Assembly (NCBI RefSeq): GCF_018531495.1 | Contig: NZ_JAHDTI010000016.1 | Span: forward strand, 182,062-246,061 | DNA: 64,000 nt | Direction of reading: 5' to 3' | From: Nonomuraea sediminis | GTDB lineage: Bacteria; Actinomycetota; Actinomycetes; Streptosporangiales; Streptosporangiaceae | Part shown: positions 17,367 through 25,762 of the stretch, piece after piece | Layout: each line of letters begins with the position of its first letter | Position numbering within the stretch: position 1 is the first letter of the stretch | Translations under genes and position numbers: made by a program | Notes under the pieces: generated by a model | Database searches by the model: none | What the model was told of the DNA's origin: nothing | What the model saw: the letters and a program-made list of their open reading frames with translations, nothing else

Positions 17367-18284
17367 ATGCGATTGCGCCTGGCCATCGTCGCCATGCTGC
17401 CCGTGTTCGCCCTCGCCGCCTGTGGCTCGTCCGGCGGCTCGACCCCCGAGGGGCCGACCCGGACGATCAAGCACGCGATGGGCGAGACGAAGGTGCCCGC
17501 CCAGCCCAAGCGGGTGGTCGTGCTCGACACCGACAAGCTGGACACGATGGTCTCGCTCGGCATGAGCCCGGTCGGCGCGGCGCAGGCGACCGAGAGCCAG
17601 AAGTGGCCCGCCTACCTCGGCTCGGCGCTGTCGGCCACCAAGCCGGTGGGCACGCTGCAGCAGCCCAACCTCGAGGCCATCATGGCGCTCAAGCCGGACC
17701 TGATCCTCGGCACGAAGTTCCGCCAGGCCGCCTTCTACGACAAGCTCAGCAAGATCGCCCCGACCGTCTTCACGGAGAAGGTGGGCGTCACGTGGAAGGA
17801 GAACTTCCTTCTGGACGCCGACGCCCTCGGCCACCGCGACAAGGCGCAGGACCTGCTGCACGCCTACGAGCAGCGGGCCAGGACGGTCGGCGCCAAGTTC
17901 GCCAAGCTGAAGGTGAGCATCGTCCGCTTCATGCCCACCGAGATCAGGATGTACGGCCCGCAGTCCTTCAGCGGCATCGTCCTGGGAGACGCCGGCATCC
18001 AGCGCCCGCAGCCGCAGCTGCTCGAGGGCCAGGCCGACCGGCGCTTCGGCAAGCTCAGCCAGGAGAACATCGCCCAGGCCGACGGCGACGCGATCTTCTA
18101 CAGCGCCTACGGCGACGCCGCGGCCAAGAGCCAGGCCGAGGTCACCGGCGGCCCGCTGTGGAAGAACCTGGCGGGCGTCAAGTCGGGCAACGCCCACAAC
18201 GTCGACGACGAGGTCTGGATGCTCGGCATCGGCGTGACCGCGGCCGGCGGAATCCTCGACGACCTGGAGAAGTACCTGAAGTGA
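17367..18284 (+). CDS. Iron-siderophore ABC transporter binding lipoprotein
   Basis: FepB/FecB-type binding protein, 305 aa, lipid-anchored outside the cell (lipobox LAAC). It has the family opening KRVVVLDTDKLDTMVSLGMSPVG, the middle NLEAIMALKPDLILG and ends GGILDDLEKYLK. It captures ferric siderophore for a permease not encoded here, so it is an orphan receptor. AAGGA precedes the ATG. The iron box upstream supports the role. Confidence 0.9.
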   Translation: MRLRLAIVAMLPVFALAACGSSGGSTPEGPTRTIKHAMGETKVPAQPKRVVVLDTDKLDTMVSLGMSPVGAAQATESQKWPAYLGSALSATKPVGTLQQPNLEAIMALKPDLILGTKFRQAAFYDKLSKIAPTVFTEKVGVTWKENFLLDADALGHRDKAQDLLHAYEQRARTVGAKFAKLKVSIVRFMPTEIRMYGPQSFSGIVLGDAGIQRPQPQLLEGQADRRFGKLSQENIAQADGDAIFYSAYGDAAAKSQAEVTGGPLWKNLAGVKSGNAHNVDDEVWMLGIGVTAAGGILDDLEKYLK

Positions 18285-18288
18285 GGCC

Positions 18289-19047
18289 TCAGACCACCCG
18301 CACCGGGTCGCCGGCCCTGATCACTCCGGGGTTCACGACCCGGGCGTAGATCCCGGCGCAGGGCTGCGGGCCCAGGTCGAGGACCTGGACGCGGTTGTGG
18401 CGGGCGGGCGTGCGCAGCGCGTCGGTGTCGCGCGGCAGGTCGCCGTGCGCGAGCGTCGGTACGGCGCAGCGCGGGGTCGCCACCAGGACCTGCAGGGCCA
18501 CCTCGGCCCCGATCCGCAGCTCACGGCCGACCCAGGCGTTCTCGGCGAAGCCCTCCGCCTCCGTCTCGACCACGAGGTTGGGACGGTAGCGGAGGGCCTC
18601 CACGGTCCCCCGCGGGCCGAGCTCGCCGATCCTGGCCAGTGTCGAGGTGGTGACCAGGTGAACCGGCGCGAAGTCGAAGAACGTCCCCGGAACCAGGCCG
18701 CCCAGGGTCCCGACCGTGAACGCCACCTCGGCCTCCAGACCCCGGTCGAGCACCTCCTCGGGCACCGATCGCTCGAACGTGGCGCCCTCGGGAGGGGCGT
18801 CGACCAGCTTGACCTCGCGTCCCAGCAGCCGCGACAGCTCGGCGTCGCCCGGCGGGTTCGCGCCGTCGAGCGTCAGCAGGTCCCGCCACAGCCTGGGGGT
18901 CTTCGCGCTGGCGATCTTCCCTGTTTCCAGGTCGAGTACGGCTCGCGCCCGGTCACCCAGGATCCCCCGCTCCGTCACCTGGGCCTCGGAGATCTCCTCA
19001 CCGAGCATGGACTTGACCGGATACCTGCGCAGCGCCTGGATTCTCAC
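18289..19047 (-). CDS. MOSC domain protein
   Basis: 252 aa. An N-terminal MOSC beta-barrel (RIQALRRYPVKSMLGEEI, RGILGDRARAVLD) precedes the MOSC domain, with the conserved cysteine in ATPRCAVPT. Family members bind molybdenum cofactor or handle sulfur and N-hydroxylated substrates. No partner reductase is nearby. The gene follows the hydrolase gene by 13 bp on the same strand and is convergent with the siderophore-binding gene. Confidence 0.88.
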   Translation of the reverse strand: MRIQALRRYPVKSMLGEEISEAQVTERGILGDRARAVLDLETGKIASAKTPRLWRDLLTLDGANPPGDAELSRLLGREVKLVDAPPEGATFERSVPEEVLDRGLEAEVAFTVGTLGGLVPGTFFDFAPVHLVTTSTLARIGELGPRGTVEALRYRPNLVVETEAEGFAENAWVGRELRIGAEVALQVLVATPRCAVPTLAHGDLPRDTDALRTPARHNRVQVLDLGPQPCAGIYARVVNPGVIRAGDPVRVV

Positions 19048-19060
19048 CAGAGGATGCTAA

Positions 19061-19858
19061 TCAGTCCAGGGAGGCCCAGAAGCGGCGCAGGTGCGGGACG
19101 AGCTCGCCGGCGCGCTCGTCGGGGAAGAACAGCCGGCCGCCCTCGATCTCGACCACCTCGCGCACGCCCGGAATCGTGTCGCGCAGCCAGTACGCCCACT
19201 TCTTGTCGAAGAAGACGTCCCCGGTGCCCCACACCACGAGCGTGGGCACGGCCAGGACCGTGAGCTGGGGCTCGATGGCCACCATGTCCTCGGCGTCGAT
19301 CGAGGTGAGCAGGCGTTCGAAGGCCCGCCCGCCGTCCTGCTTGGCGAAGATCGGCCGCAGGAAGTTGTCCACCAGCGCCTTCGGGTCGTCGATGCGCTCG
19401 TACCCGTCGCCGAAGGCGGTCTGGGCGACCAGCTCCGGCTGGTCGAGCACCGCCTCGGTGAGCGCCGCGAGCTGCCCGTCGGCGGCCAGCTGGACGGTGG
19501 GCTCGAACGCCTCGGGCGGCGTGTTGGTGTGCACGTCGCAGTTGGTCAGCGTGAGCGAGCGCAGCCGCTCGGAGTGCCTGACCGCGAAGATCTGGGCGAC
19601 GGCGCCGCCCGTGTCGTTGGCGACCAGGTCGACCTGGTCGAGGCCGAGCTCCTGGCACACCTCCTCGACCGCCTCGGCCAGCGCGGGGATGGACAGGTCC
19701 TCCTGCGGCTCGCTGCCGCCGTGCAGCGGCAGGTCGACGGCCACGCATCTGCGCTCGTCGCGCAGCTCGGCGATCACGTTGCGCCACAGGTAGGAGCTGG
19801 TGCCCACCCCGTGGACGAACAGCGCCACCGGTCCCTGACCCACGTCCTCGTAGTGCAT
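19061..19858 (-). CDS. Alpha/beta hydrolase (haloalkane dehalogenase-like)
   Basis: 265 aa, cytoplasmic. It shows the oxyanion motif FVHGVGTSSYLWR and a nucleophile elbow VANDTGGAVAQ, where Asp replaces the usual Ser, as in dehalogenase-like hydrolases. An acid candidate is WGTGD. At the usual catalytic-His position near the C-terminus the sequence reads EGGRLFFPDE with no His, so activity is uncertain. GGGAGG precedes the ATG. It is divergent from a TetR gene with two palindromes in the 81-bp gap and is probably its target. Confidence 0.75.
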   Translation of the reverse strand: MHYEDVGQGPVALFVHGVGTSSYLWRNVIAELRDERRCVAVDLPLHGGSEPQEDLSIPALAEAVEEVCQELGLDQVDLVANDTGGAVAQIFAVRHSERLRSLTLTNCDVHTNTPPEAFEPTVQLAADGQLAALTEAVLDQPELVAQTAFGDGYERIDDPKALVDNFLRPIFAKQDGGRAFERLLTSIDAEDMVAIEPQLTVLAVPTLVVWGTGDVFFDKKWAYWLRDTIPGVREVVEIEGGRLFFPDERAGELVPHLRRFWASLD

Positions 19859-19882
19859 GGAGCCCTCCCGTTGAAATTACAT

Positions 19883-19895
19883 ACCGACTGTCGGT
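19883..19895. promoter_or_regulatory. TetR operator A
   Basis: ACCGAC-T-GTCGGT, perfect palindrome in the gap between the hydrolase and TetR genes. It is preceded by GAAATTAC, which also recurs before operator B. Confidence 0.7.
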
Positions 19896-19905
19896 CTATG
19901 AAATT

Positions 19906-19922
19906 ACCGACCGGCTGTCGGT
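19906..19922. promoter_or_regulatory. TetR operator B
   Basis: ACCGAC-N5-GTCGGT, same arms as operator A but with a 5-bp centre. It lies just upstream of a TAGAGT -10 (19928-19933) that ends seven bases before the TetR ATG. Confidence 0.65.
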
Positions 19923-19939
19923 TTGTCTAGAGTGGTCCC

Positions 19940-20509
19940 ATGAATCTCAAGGCGGAACGCGGCGCGGCGACCCGCGAGCAGCTCCTCGCCATCGCCACGC
20001 GGTTGTTCGCCGAGCACGGCTACGACGGCACCTCGGTCGAGGCGGTCCTGCAGGAGTCGGGATTGAGCAGGGGCGCGCTCTACCACCACTTCGCGGGCAA
20101 GGACGCGCTGTTCGAAGCCGTGCTCGAGGCCATCGAGACAGACGTGGGCGTCAAGCTGGCGCGGGCCACGGCGGGGCTGAAGGATCCCCGCGAGGCGCTG
20201 CGAGTGGGCGCGCTGAGCTGGATCCGGCTGGCCGGCGATCCGGTGATCCGGCGCATCATCCTCATCGACGCCCCGTCGGTGCTCGGCTGGGAGGCCTGGC
20301 GCGCGATGGAGGAACGGCACGCCTTCGGCATGCTCAAGGCGGTCCTGGAGGCGTCGGAGGCCTTCCCGCCTGAGGAGGTCGACCTGCAGGCACACGTCCT
20401 GCTCGCGGCCATCAACGAACTGGCTCTCCTGGCCGCGCGCACCGACGACACAGCCCCGGCGGAGGCCGCCGCGGAAGAGCTCCTGAACCGCCTCCTGCGC
20501 GCGAATTAG
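19940..20509 (+). CDS. TetR-family regulator
   Basis: 189 aa. The helix-turn-helix occupies about residues 10-55 (REQLLAIATRLFAEHGYDGTS, SGLSRGALYHHFAGKDALF); the rest is an all-helical ligand domain. Start context suggests a leaderless mRNA. It probably controls itself and the divergent hydrolase-MOSC genes through ACCGAC/GTCGGT palindromes. The inducer is unknown. Confidence 0.88.
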   Translation: MNLKAERGAATREQLLAIATRLFAEHGYDGTSVEAVLQESGLSRGALYHHFAGKDALFEAVLEAIETDVGVKLARATAGLKDPREALRVGALSWIRLAGDPVIRRIILIDAPSVLGWEAWRAMEERHAFGMLKAVLEASEAFPPEEVDLQAHVLLAAINELALLAARTDDTAPAEAAAEELLNRLLRAN

Positions 20510-20525
20510 GCGGGGTCGAAGAGAG

Positions 20526-21053
20526 CTACCCGGTGGCAGCCGCTTCCAGGGCGGCGATTTCGGTGCGGAGCCAGTCCATGTCGGCTCGCTTGGTGGCGGC
20601 GGCGATGGTCAGCATGCCCTTGCGGAAGCGGTCGGTCATCTCCGCCGACCGCATCGGGCGGCCCCTGTCGTAGAAGTAGCTGGCCGGCTGGTCGTAGAAG
20701 GCCAGGCGGCGGCGCAGGACGCGCAGCTGGTCGGCCGGGTCGGGCAGGTAGCCGAGGAAGGCCAGCAGGACGAGGAAGGAGTCGCGGTCGGTGATCTCCA
20801 GCTCGGCAGGCTCGCGCAGCCGCCGCAGCAGTTCCTCCCGCCCGGCGCCGGTCAGCGAGAGCATCTGCCGCTTGCCGCCGGGCTCCTCCTGCTTGTCCAC
20901 GAAGCCCGCCTTGCGGAGCCGATCGACGGCGGGATACAGCGCGCCGTCGCTCACCGGCCGGATGTGGCCCGACAGCCCGGAGATCCGGCTGCGCAGCTCG
21001 TAGGCATGCATGGGCTCCTCGTAGAGGAAGCCCAGGATGGACAGCTCCAGCAT
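20526..21053 (-). CDS. PadR-family regulator
   Basis: 175 aa. A winged-helix N-terminus (LELSILGFLYEEPMHAYELRSRI, SDGALYPAVDRLRKAGFV) is followed by the helical vir-like dimerisation domain with YDRGRPMRSAEM. No obvious target lies beside it: it sits between a TetR gene (convergent) and a sigma factor on the same strand 31 bp upstream, so it may be transcribed with the sigma gene. Confidence 0.87.
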   Translation of the reverse strand: MLELSILGFLYEEPMHAYELRSRISGLSGHIRPVSDGALYPAVDRLRKAGFVDKQEEPGGKRQMLSLTGAGREELLRRLREPAELEITDRDSFLVLLAFLGYLPDPADQLRVLRRRLAFYDQPASYFYDRGRPMRSAEMTDRFRKGMLTIAAATKRADMDWLRTEIAALEAAATG

Positions 21054-21084
21054 GCCCAGAGCCTACTCTCGATTAGAGACAGCG

Positions 21085-22026
21085 TCAGGCGGCGGCGCTG
21101 GCCATCTTCCGCAGCCGGGCGAGCGCGTCCCGCTCGATCCTGCGGGCACGGTCGCGGCCGATGCCGTACCGCTCCCCGACCTCGGTGAGCGTGTGCTCGC
21201 GGCCGTCCACCAGCCCGTAGCGCCAGCGCAGCATGTCGCGCGTGTCGCCCTCGAGCCCGGTCAGCCAGGTGTCGAGGCGCTCGCGCTCCAGGATGTCGAT
21301 GGCCTGCTGCTCGGGGTCGGCCCAGGTCTCGTCGGCGATCATGTCGCCCAGCTCGGTCTCGTCCTCGTCGCCCACGCCGAGCTGCAGCGAGACCGGGTCG
21401 GAGGCCCAGCGGCGCAGCTCGCGCACGCGCTCGATGGGCAGCTCCAGGATCTCGGCCAGGTCGTCGTCGGTGGGCTCCACGTCGAACTCGGCCAGCATGT
21501 CCCTGCGCACCCGCATGAGCCGCGTCATCTGCTCACCGGCGTGCGTGGGCAGGCGCACCGGGCGGGCCTGCTCGTGGATGGCCCGGCCCACGGACTGCCG
21601 GATCCACCAGGTGGCGTAGGTGGAGAACTTGTAGCCACGCTTGTAGTCGAACTTCTCCACCGCCCGCACCAGGCCCAGGTTGCCCTCCTGGACCAGGTCG
21701 ATCAGCGGCATCCCGCGCCCGGAGTACTTCCTGGCCACCGCCACCACCAGGCGCAGGTTGGCCTGGATGAACTCGTCCTTCGCCCGCTGGCCGGAAACCG
21801 CCAGCCGCTCGAGCTCCTCGTCCGCCGCGTCCCCGATCCGCGGCTCCGAGCCCCCGCTGTCGAGCAGCTGCTCGGCGAAGAGCCCCGCCTCGATCCGCTT
21901 GGCGAGCTCTACCTCTTCCTCCGCCGTGAGCAGCGGGACCCGGCCGATCTCGGCCAGATATGTCCCCAGCAGATCGCGATCGGCGACGTGCTGCTCCTGC
22001 GTGCGACTCCCCGTAGGCCTTGCCAT
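21085..22026 (-). CDS. RpoD-like (group 2/3) sigma factor
   Basis: Sigma-70 family, 313 aa. Region 1.2 is DLLGTYLAEIGRVPLLTAEEEVELA. Region 2 is ANLRLVVAVARKYSGRGMPLIDLVQEGNLGLVRAVEKFDY with the 2.3-2.4 stretch KFSTYATWWIRQSVGRAI. Region 3 follows, and region 4.2 is LTEVGERYGIGRDRARRIE. It lacks the long N-terminal region 1.1 of the principal sigma and diverges in region 4.2, so it is an alternative sigma. No anti-sigma gene is adjacent. Confidence 0.88.
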   Translation of the reverse strand: MARPTGSRTQEQHVADRDLLGTYLAEIGRVPLLTAEEEVELAKRIEAGLFAEQLLDSGGSEPRIGDAADEELERLAVSGQRAKDEFIQANLRLVVAVARKYSGRGMPLIDLVQEGNLGLVRAVEKFDYKRGYKFSTYATWWIRQSVGRAIHEQARPVRLPTHAGEQMTRLMRVRRDMLAEFDVEPTDDDLAEILELPIERVRELRRWASDPVSLQLGVGDEDETELGDMIADETWADPEQQAIDILERERLDTWLTGLEGDTRDMLRWRYGLVDGREHTLTEVGERYGIGRDRARRIERDALARLRKMASAAA

Positions 22027-22128
22027 CCCCAGGCACCTCGTTCCGCAGCTGCGTTCTTAACCGGCCAACGTCCGGCCAGATGCAAAGATTCCCTAAAGGT
22101 CTACGGCCACGGGACGATTCTGGATGTC

Positions 22129-23268
22129 CTACTCAAGGAGGAGACCGGCCTGAAATACCTGGTGAACGAGGGGTACGCCGGGCCTGTAGGCCAGATGCAC
22201 GTACGAGGGAGCATCGAGCACGACGAGGTCCGCGCGAGCCCCTGGCACCAGTGAGCCTACGTCCGTGCGCCGCAGCGCGCGCGCCCCTCCGACGGTCGCG
22301 GCCGTCACCGCCTCGAGCGGCGTCATGCGCATCTCCCGTACGGCCAGCGCCACACAGAAGGCCATCGAGGAGGTGAACGACGAGCCCGGGTTGCAGTCGG
22401 TCGCGATCGCCACCGTGGCCCCCGCGTCGATGAGCCGCCGCGCGTCCGGGTACGGCGAGCGGGTGGAGAACTCGGCCCCCGGCAGCAGCGTGGCCACGGT
22501 CTGCGAGGAGGCGAGCGCATCCACGTCGGCGTCGGACAGGTGCGTGCAGTGGTCGGCCGAGGCCGCCCCCAGCTCGACCGCGATCCGCACCCCCGGCCCC
22601 TCGGTCAGCTGGTTGGCGTGCACGCGCGGCAGGAGCCCGGCCTTCATGCCCTTGGTGAGGATCTCCCTGGTCTCGTCGCCGTCGAAGGCGCCCTGCTCGC
22701 AGAAGACGTCCACCCACTTGGCGTAGGGCGCGCACGCCTCCAGCATCTCCCCGGTGACCAGCCGGACGTAGTCCTCCTTGCCCGCGTCGGCCGGGACGAC
22801 GTGCGCCCCCAGGTAGGTGGTCTCGTCGGTCAGCCCGGTGGCGATCTCCAGCGCCCGGCGCTCGTCCTCGACGGTCAGCCCGTAGCCGCTCTTGATCTCC
22901 ACGGTCGTCGTGCCCTGGCGCAGCATCTCCCGCACCAGCGCGTCCGCGCGCGTGGCCAGCTCGGCGTCGCCGGCCTGGCGGGTGGCGGCCACGGTGGTGC
23001 GGATGCCGCCGGCGGAGTAGCGCTGGCCCGACATGCGGGCGTTGAACTCGGCCGTACGGTCACCGGCGAAGACCAGGTGCGCGTGGCTGTCGACGAACCC
23101 GGGGATCACGCACCGGCCCCCGGCGTCGTGCCGTTCGTCGGCCTCGGGCGCCTGACCGGCCGGACCCGTCCAGGCGACCTGGCCGTCCTCGATCACCAGG
23201 GCCGCGTCCTGGATCTCCTCGTGCCCGGTGAAGAGCAGCCCGATCCCGTCGATCACTGTTGCGGTCAT
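22129..23268 (-). CDS. hutI: Imidazolonepropionase HutI
   Basis: Third step of histidine breakdown: opens 4-imidazolone-5-propanoate to N-formimidoyl-L-glutamate. 379 aa, amidohydrolase fold. Metal and active-site stretches are VDSHAHLVFAGDR, GAHVVPAD, VHANQLTEG and ATDCNPGSS. The ATG at 23268 overlaps the hutF stop (ATGA) and has GGGAG upstream. Last gene of the M20-hutF-hutI block. Confidence 0.95.
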   Translation of the reverse strand: MTATVIDGIGLLFTGHEEIQDAALVIEDGQVAWTGPAGQAPEADERHDAGGRCVIPGFVDSHAHLVFAGDRTAEFNARMSGQRYSAGGIRTTVAATRQAGDAELATRADALVREMLRQGTTTVEIKSGYGLTVEDERRALEIATGLTDETTYLGAHVVPADAGKEDYVRLVTGEMLEACAPYAKWVDVFCEQGAFDGDETREILTKGMKAGLLPRVHANQLTEGPGVRIAVELGAASADHCTHLSDADVDALASSQTVATLLPGAEFSTRSPYPDARRLIDAGATVAIATDCNPGSSFTSSMAFCVALAVREMRMTPLEAVTAATVGGARALRRTDVGSLVPGARADLVVLDAPSYVHLAYRPGVPLVHQVFQAGLLLE

Positions 23269-24587
23269 CGCAGTGCTCCCATCGCTTCGATCAACATGCG
23301 CCCGACATTTCCGGAAATGTGGTGGCCGTCGGCCACGATGCGGCGGCCCGAGGCCACCACGGAGTGCACGTCGGCCGCGGTGGCCGCGTAGACCACGGCC
23401 TCGGGTCCCGTGGTGCCGGCCGTACGGACCGAGTCCAGCGTGACGGAGACCAGGTCCGCCCAGGCGCCGGGCACCAGCATGCCCGCGTCGGGGAAGCCGA
23501 GCGAGGCGTGGCCCGTCACCGTGGCCGCGGCGAGCAGCTCCGCCGCGCGCCAGTGGCCCCGCTGCTCGCTGGCCAGGCGCTCGTTCAGCTCGACGGCGCG
23601 CGCCTCCTCGAACAGGTCGATCACGGCGTGGCTGTCGGAGCCGAGCGTGACGGGCGCGCCGCGGTCGTGCAGCGTCCTGGCGGGGCCGATGCCGTCGGCC
23701 AGGTCGCGTTCCGTCGTGGGGCACATGCAGATGTAGGTGCTCGACTGGCCGAGCAGCTCGATGTCCACCTCGGTCAGGTGGGTGGCGTGCACCGCGGTCG
23801 AGCGCGGGCCGAGCGCGCCCCGCTCGTGCAGCACCTCGACGGGGGTGGCGGCGTAGCGCTCGACGCAGGCGGCGTTCTCCGCGCGCTGCTCGGAGACGTG
23901 CGCGTGCAGCGGCGCCGCGTGGTGGTGGGAGAACTCGGCCACGAGCGGCATCTGGTCCGGCGGCACGGCCCGCACCGAGTGGATGGCCGCGCCGATCTCC
24001 ACGTCGTGCTGCCCGTGGTAGGCCGCCGCCAGCGCGTCGGCCCGCTCGGCCCACCGCTCGGCGTCCCCGTCGCCGAAACGCACCTGCGCCCCGGCCAGCG
24101 CAGTCCCGACCCCGCCTGTGAGGTAGCAGGTGTCGAGCAGCGCGATCCGCAGCCCGGCCGCCCGCGCCGCGTCGATCAGCGCGTGCCCCATGCTGTTGGG
24201 ATCGTCGTACGGCCGGCCCCCAGGACCGTGGTGCAGGTAGTGGAACTCGCCCACGCACGTGATGCCGGCCAGCGCCATCTCGGCGTAGACGGCGGTGGCC
24301 AGTTCCCGGTAGGAGTCGGGATCCAGCGCCCCCGCCACCTGGTACATCTGGTCGCGCCAGGTCCAGAAGTCGCCCCTGCCCTGCTGGGTGGCGCCGCGCA
24401 GGGCCCGGTGGAAGGCGTGCGAGTGGGCGTTGGCCAGGCCGGGGATCGTCAGTCCCGGCAGGCGCTCCGCGCCGCCGGGCTCGCCCTGGGTGATCTTCGC
24501 GATGCGGGTCCCGTCGACCTCGACGAGGACGGACTCCTTCAGGCCCTCGGGCAGCCAGGCCTGCTCGCACCAGTACGTCAGCGGCAC
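23265..24587 (-). CDS. hutF: Formimidoylglutamate deiminase HutF
   Basis: Deaminates N-formimidoylglutamate to N-formylglutamate plus ammonia. 440 aa, amidohydrolase superfamily. Landmarks are IPGLANAHSHAFHRALRG, LHAHVSEQ, HATHL and LGSDSHAVIDLFEEARAVEL. GTG 24587 overlaps the upstream gene's stop by 10 bp. Its presence means the five-step hut route through N-formylglutamate, which needs a deformylase afterwards. Confidence 0.94.
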   Translation of the reverse strand: MPLTYWCEQAWLPEGLKESVLVEVDGTRIAKITQGEPGGAERLPGLTIPGLANAHSHAFHRALRGATQQGRGDFWTWRDQMYQVAGALDPDSYRELATAVYAEMALAGITCVGEFHYLHHGPGGRPYDDPNSMGHALIDAARAAGLRIALLDTCYLTGGVGTALAGAQVRFGDGDAERWAERADALAAAYHGQHDVEIGAAIHSVRAVPPDQMPLVAEFSHHHAAPLHAHVSEQRAENAACVERYAATPVEVLHERGALGPRSTAVHATHLTEVDIELLGQSSTYICMCPTTERDLADGIGPARTLHDRGAPVTLGSDSHAVIDLFEEARAVELNERLASEQRGHWRAAELLAAATVTGHASLGFPDAGMLVPGAWADLVSVTLDSVRTAGTTGPEAVVYAATAADVHSVVASGRRIVADGHHISGNVGRMLIEAMGALR

Positions 24588-25732
24588 AGATCCTCCAGCA
24601 CGTTCGCCAGTGCGACGACACCAGCCTCGCAGTCCTCGGGCTCGGCGTGCTCCTGCGGCGAGTGGGACACGCCGGTCGGGTTCCGCACGAACACCATCGC
24701 GCTCGGGACCCCGGCCGAGGCCAGGATCCCCGCGTCGTGCCCGGCGCCGGTGGGCAGCACGGGCGCGTGGCCCGCCACGGCCGCCACGCGGTCGCGCAGC
24801 GCGGCGTCGAAGTCCACCACGGGCGTCCAGGACTCCTCGCTCACCTCGACGCCGCGGGCGAGCTCGCCGACGACGGCCCTGACGTCCTCCTCGCGCGCCC
24901 CGCGGACGTCGAGCCAGGCGGAGACGGAGCCAGGGACGGCGTTGGCGTTGTTCGGGCTGACCCTGACCTTGCCCACCGTGGCCACCACCCCGTGCGTCGT
25001 CGCCGTCTCGCGGGCGGCCAGCACCATGCGGGCGAACGGCAGCATCGGGTCGTCGCGGTCCACCAGCCGGGTCGTCCCGGCGTGGTTGGCCTCGCCGCGG
25101 AAGTCGAAGCGCCACCGCCCGTGCGGCCAGATCGCGCTGGCGACCCCCACGGGCGCGCCGAGCTCCACCAGCCCGCGGCCCTGCTCCACGTGCAGTTCCA
25201 CGAACGTCGCGACCATGGCCAGGGTCTCGTCGTCACGCCCGATGGCCTGCGGCTTGCGCCCAGCCCCGGCCATCACGTCCGCCAGCGTGTCGCCCTCGTC
25301 GTCGGTCAGGCCCAGGGCCCGCTCCGGGTCCAGCACGCCGGTCAGCAGCCGGGAGCCCATGCACGGCACGCCGAACCTGGCTCCCTCCTCGTCGCTGAAG
25401 CAGGCGATGCCGAGCGGCCTGCCCGGCACGAAGTCCCGATTTTTCAGTACATCCAGCGCGGCGAACGCCGACACGACCCCGAGGGGCCCGTCGAAGGCGC
25501 CGCCCTGCCGTACGGAGTCCAGGTGGGAGCCCGTGACGACGCCCGCCCGGCGCGACGGGTCGCCCCACCAGGCCCACAGGTTGCCGTTGCGGTCCTCATG
25601 GACGTCCAGCCCCCGGCGGGCCGCCTCACCCCGGAACCATTCCCTCAGTTCGAGATCGGCTGCCGACCAGGCGTCCCTGACGTAGCCGTTGGTGGCGGGA
25701 TCACGACCGATGCGCGCGAGTTCGTCAAGCAT
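24578..25732 (-). CDS. M20-family amidohydrolase (annotated type: allantoate amidohydrolase); possible N-formylglutamate deformylase
   Basis: 384 aa, metal-dependent amidase/carbamoylase (allantoate amidohydrolase, N-carbamoyl-amino-acid hydrolase group). Metal ligands are visible in SHLDSV, DGPLGV, DEEGARFG and ELHVEQG; GAGHDAG and SHSPQEHA lie near the C-terminus. It is the first gene of the block with hutF and hutI, and no allantoin gene is nearby. The hut route here lacks hutG, so this enzyme may remove the formyl group from N-formylglutamate (inference from context). The shared hut palindrome lies 12 bp upstream of its ATG. Confidence 0.82.
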   Translation of the reverse strand: MLDELARIGRDPATNGYVRDAWSAADLELREWFRGEAARRGLDVHEDRNGNLWAWWGDPSRRAGVVTGSHLDSVRQGGAFDGPLGVVSAFAALDVLKNRDFVPGRPLGIACFSDEEGARFGVPCMGSRLLTGVLDPERALGLTDDEGDTLADVMAGAGRKPQAIGRDDETLAMVATFVELHVEQGRGLVELGAPVGVASAIWPHGRWRFDFRGEANHAGTTRLVDRDDPMLPFARMVLAARETATTHGVVATVGKVRVSPNNANAVPGSVSAWLDVRGAREEDVRAVVGELARGVEVSEESWTPVVDFDAALRDRVAAVAGHAPVLPTGAGHDAGILASAGVPSAMVFVRNPTGVSHSPQEHAEPEDCEAGVVALANVLEDLCR

Positions 25733-25744
25733 GCTGACACTTTA

Positions 25745-25762
25745 GTGAATGGATCCATTCAC
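25745..25762. promoter_or_regulatory. Hut operator 1
   Basis: GTGAATG-GATC-CATTCAC, a perfect 18-bp palindrome 12 bp upstream of the M20-hutF-hutI block. It overlaps the stop codon of the SDR gene. The same arms and 4-bp spacing occur upstream of hutU at 31548. Confidence 0.8.

Noticed and set aside
22020..22128. Terminator between hutI and the sigma gene
   Set aside because: CCGGCC repeats can pair weakly, but no clear stem with good arms was found.
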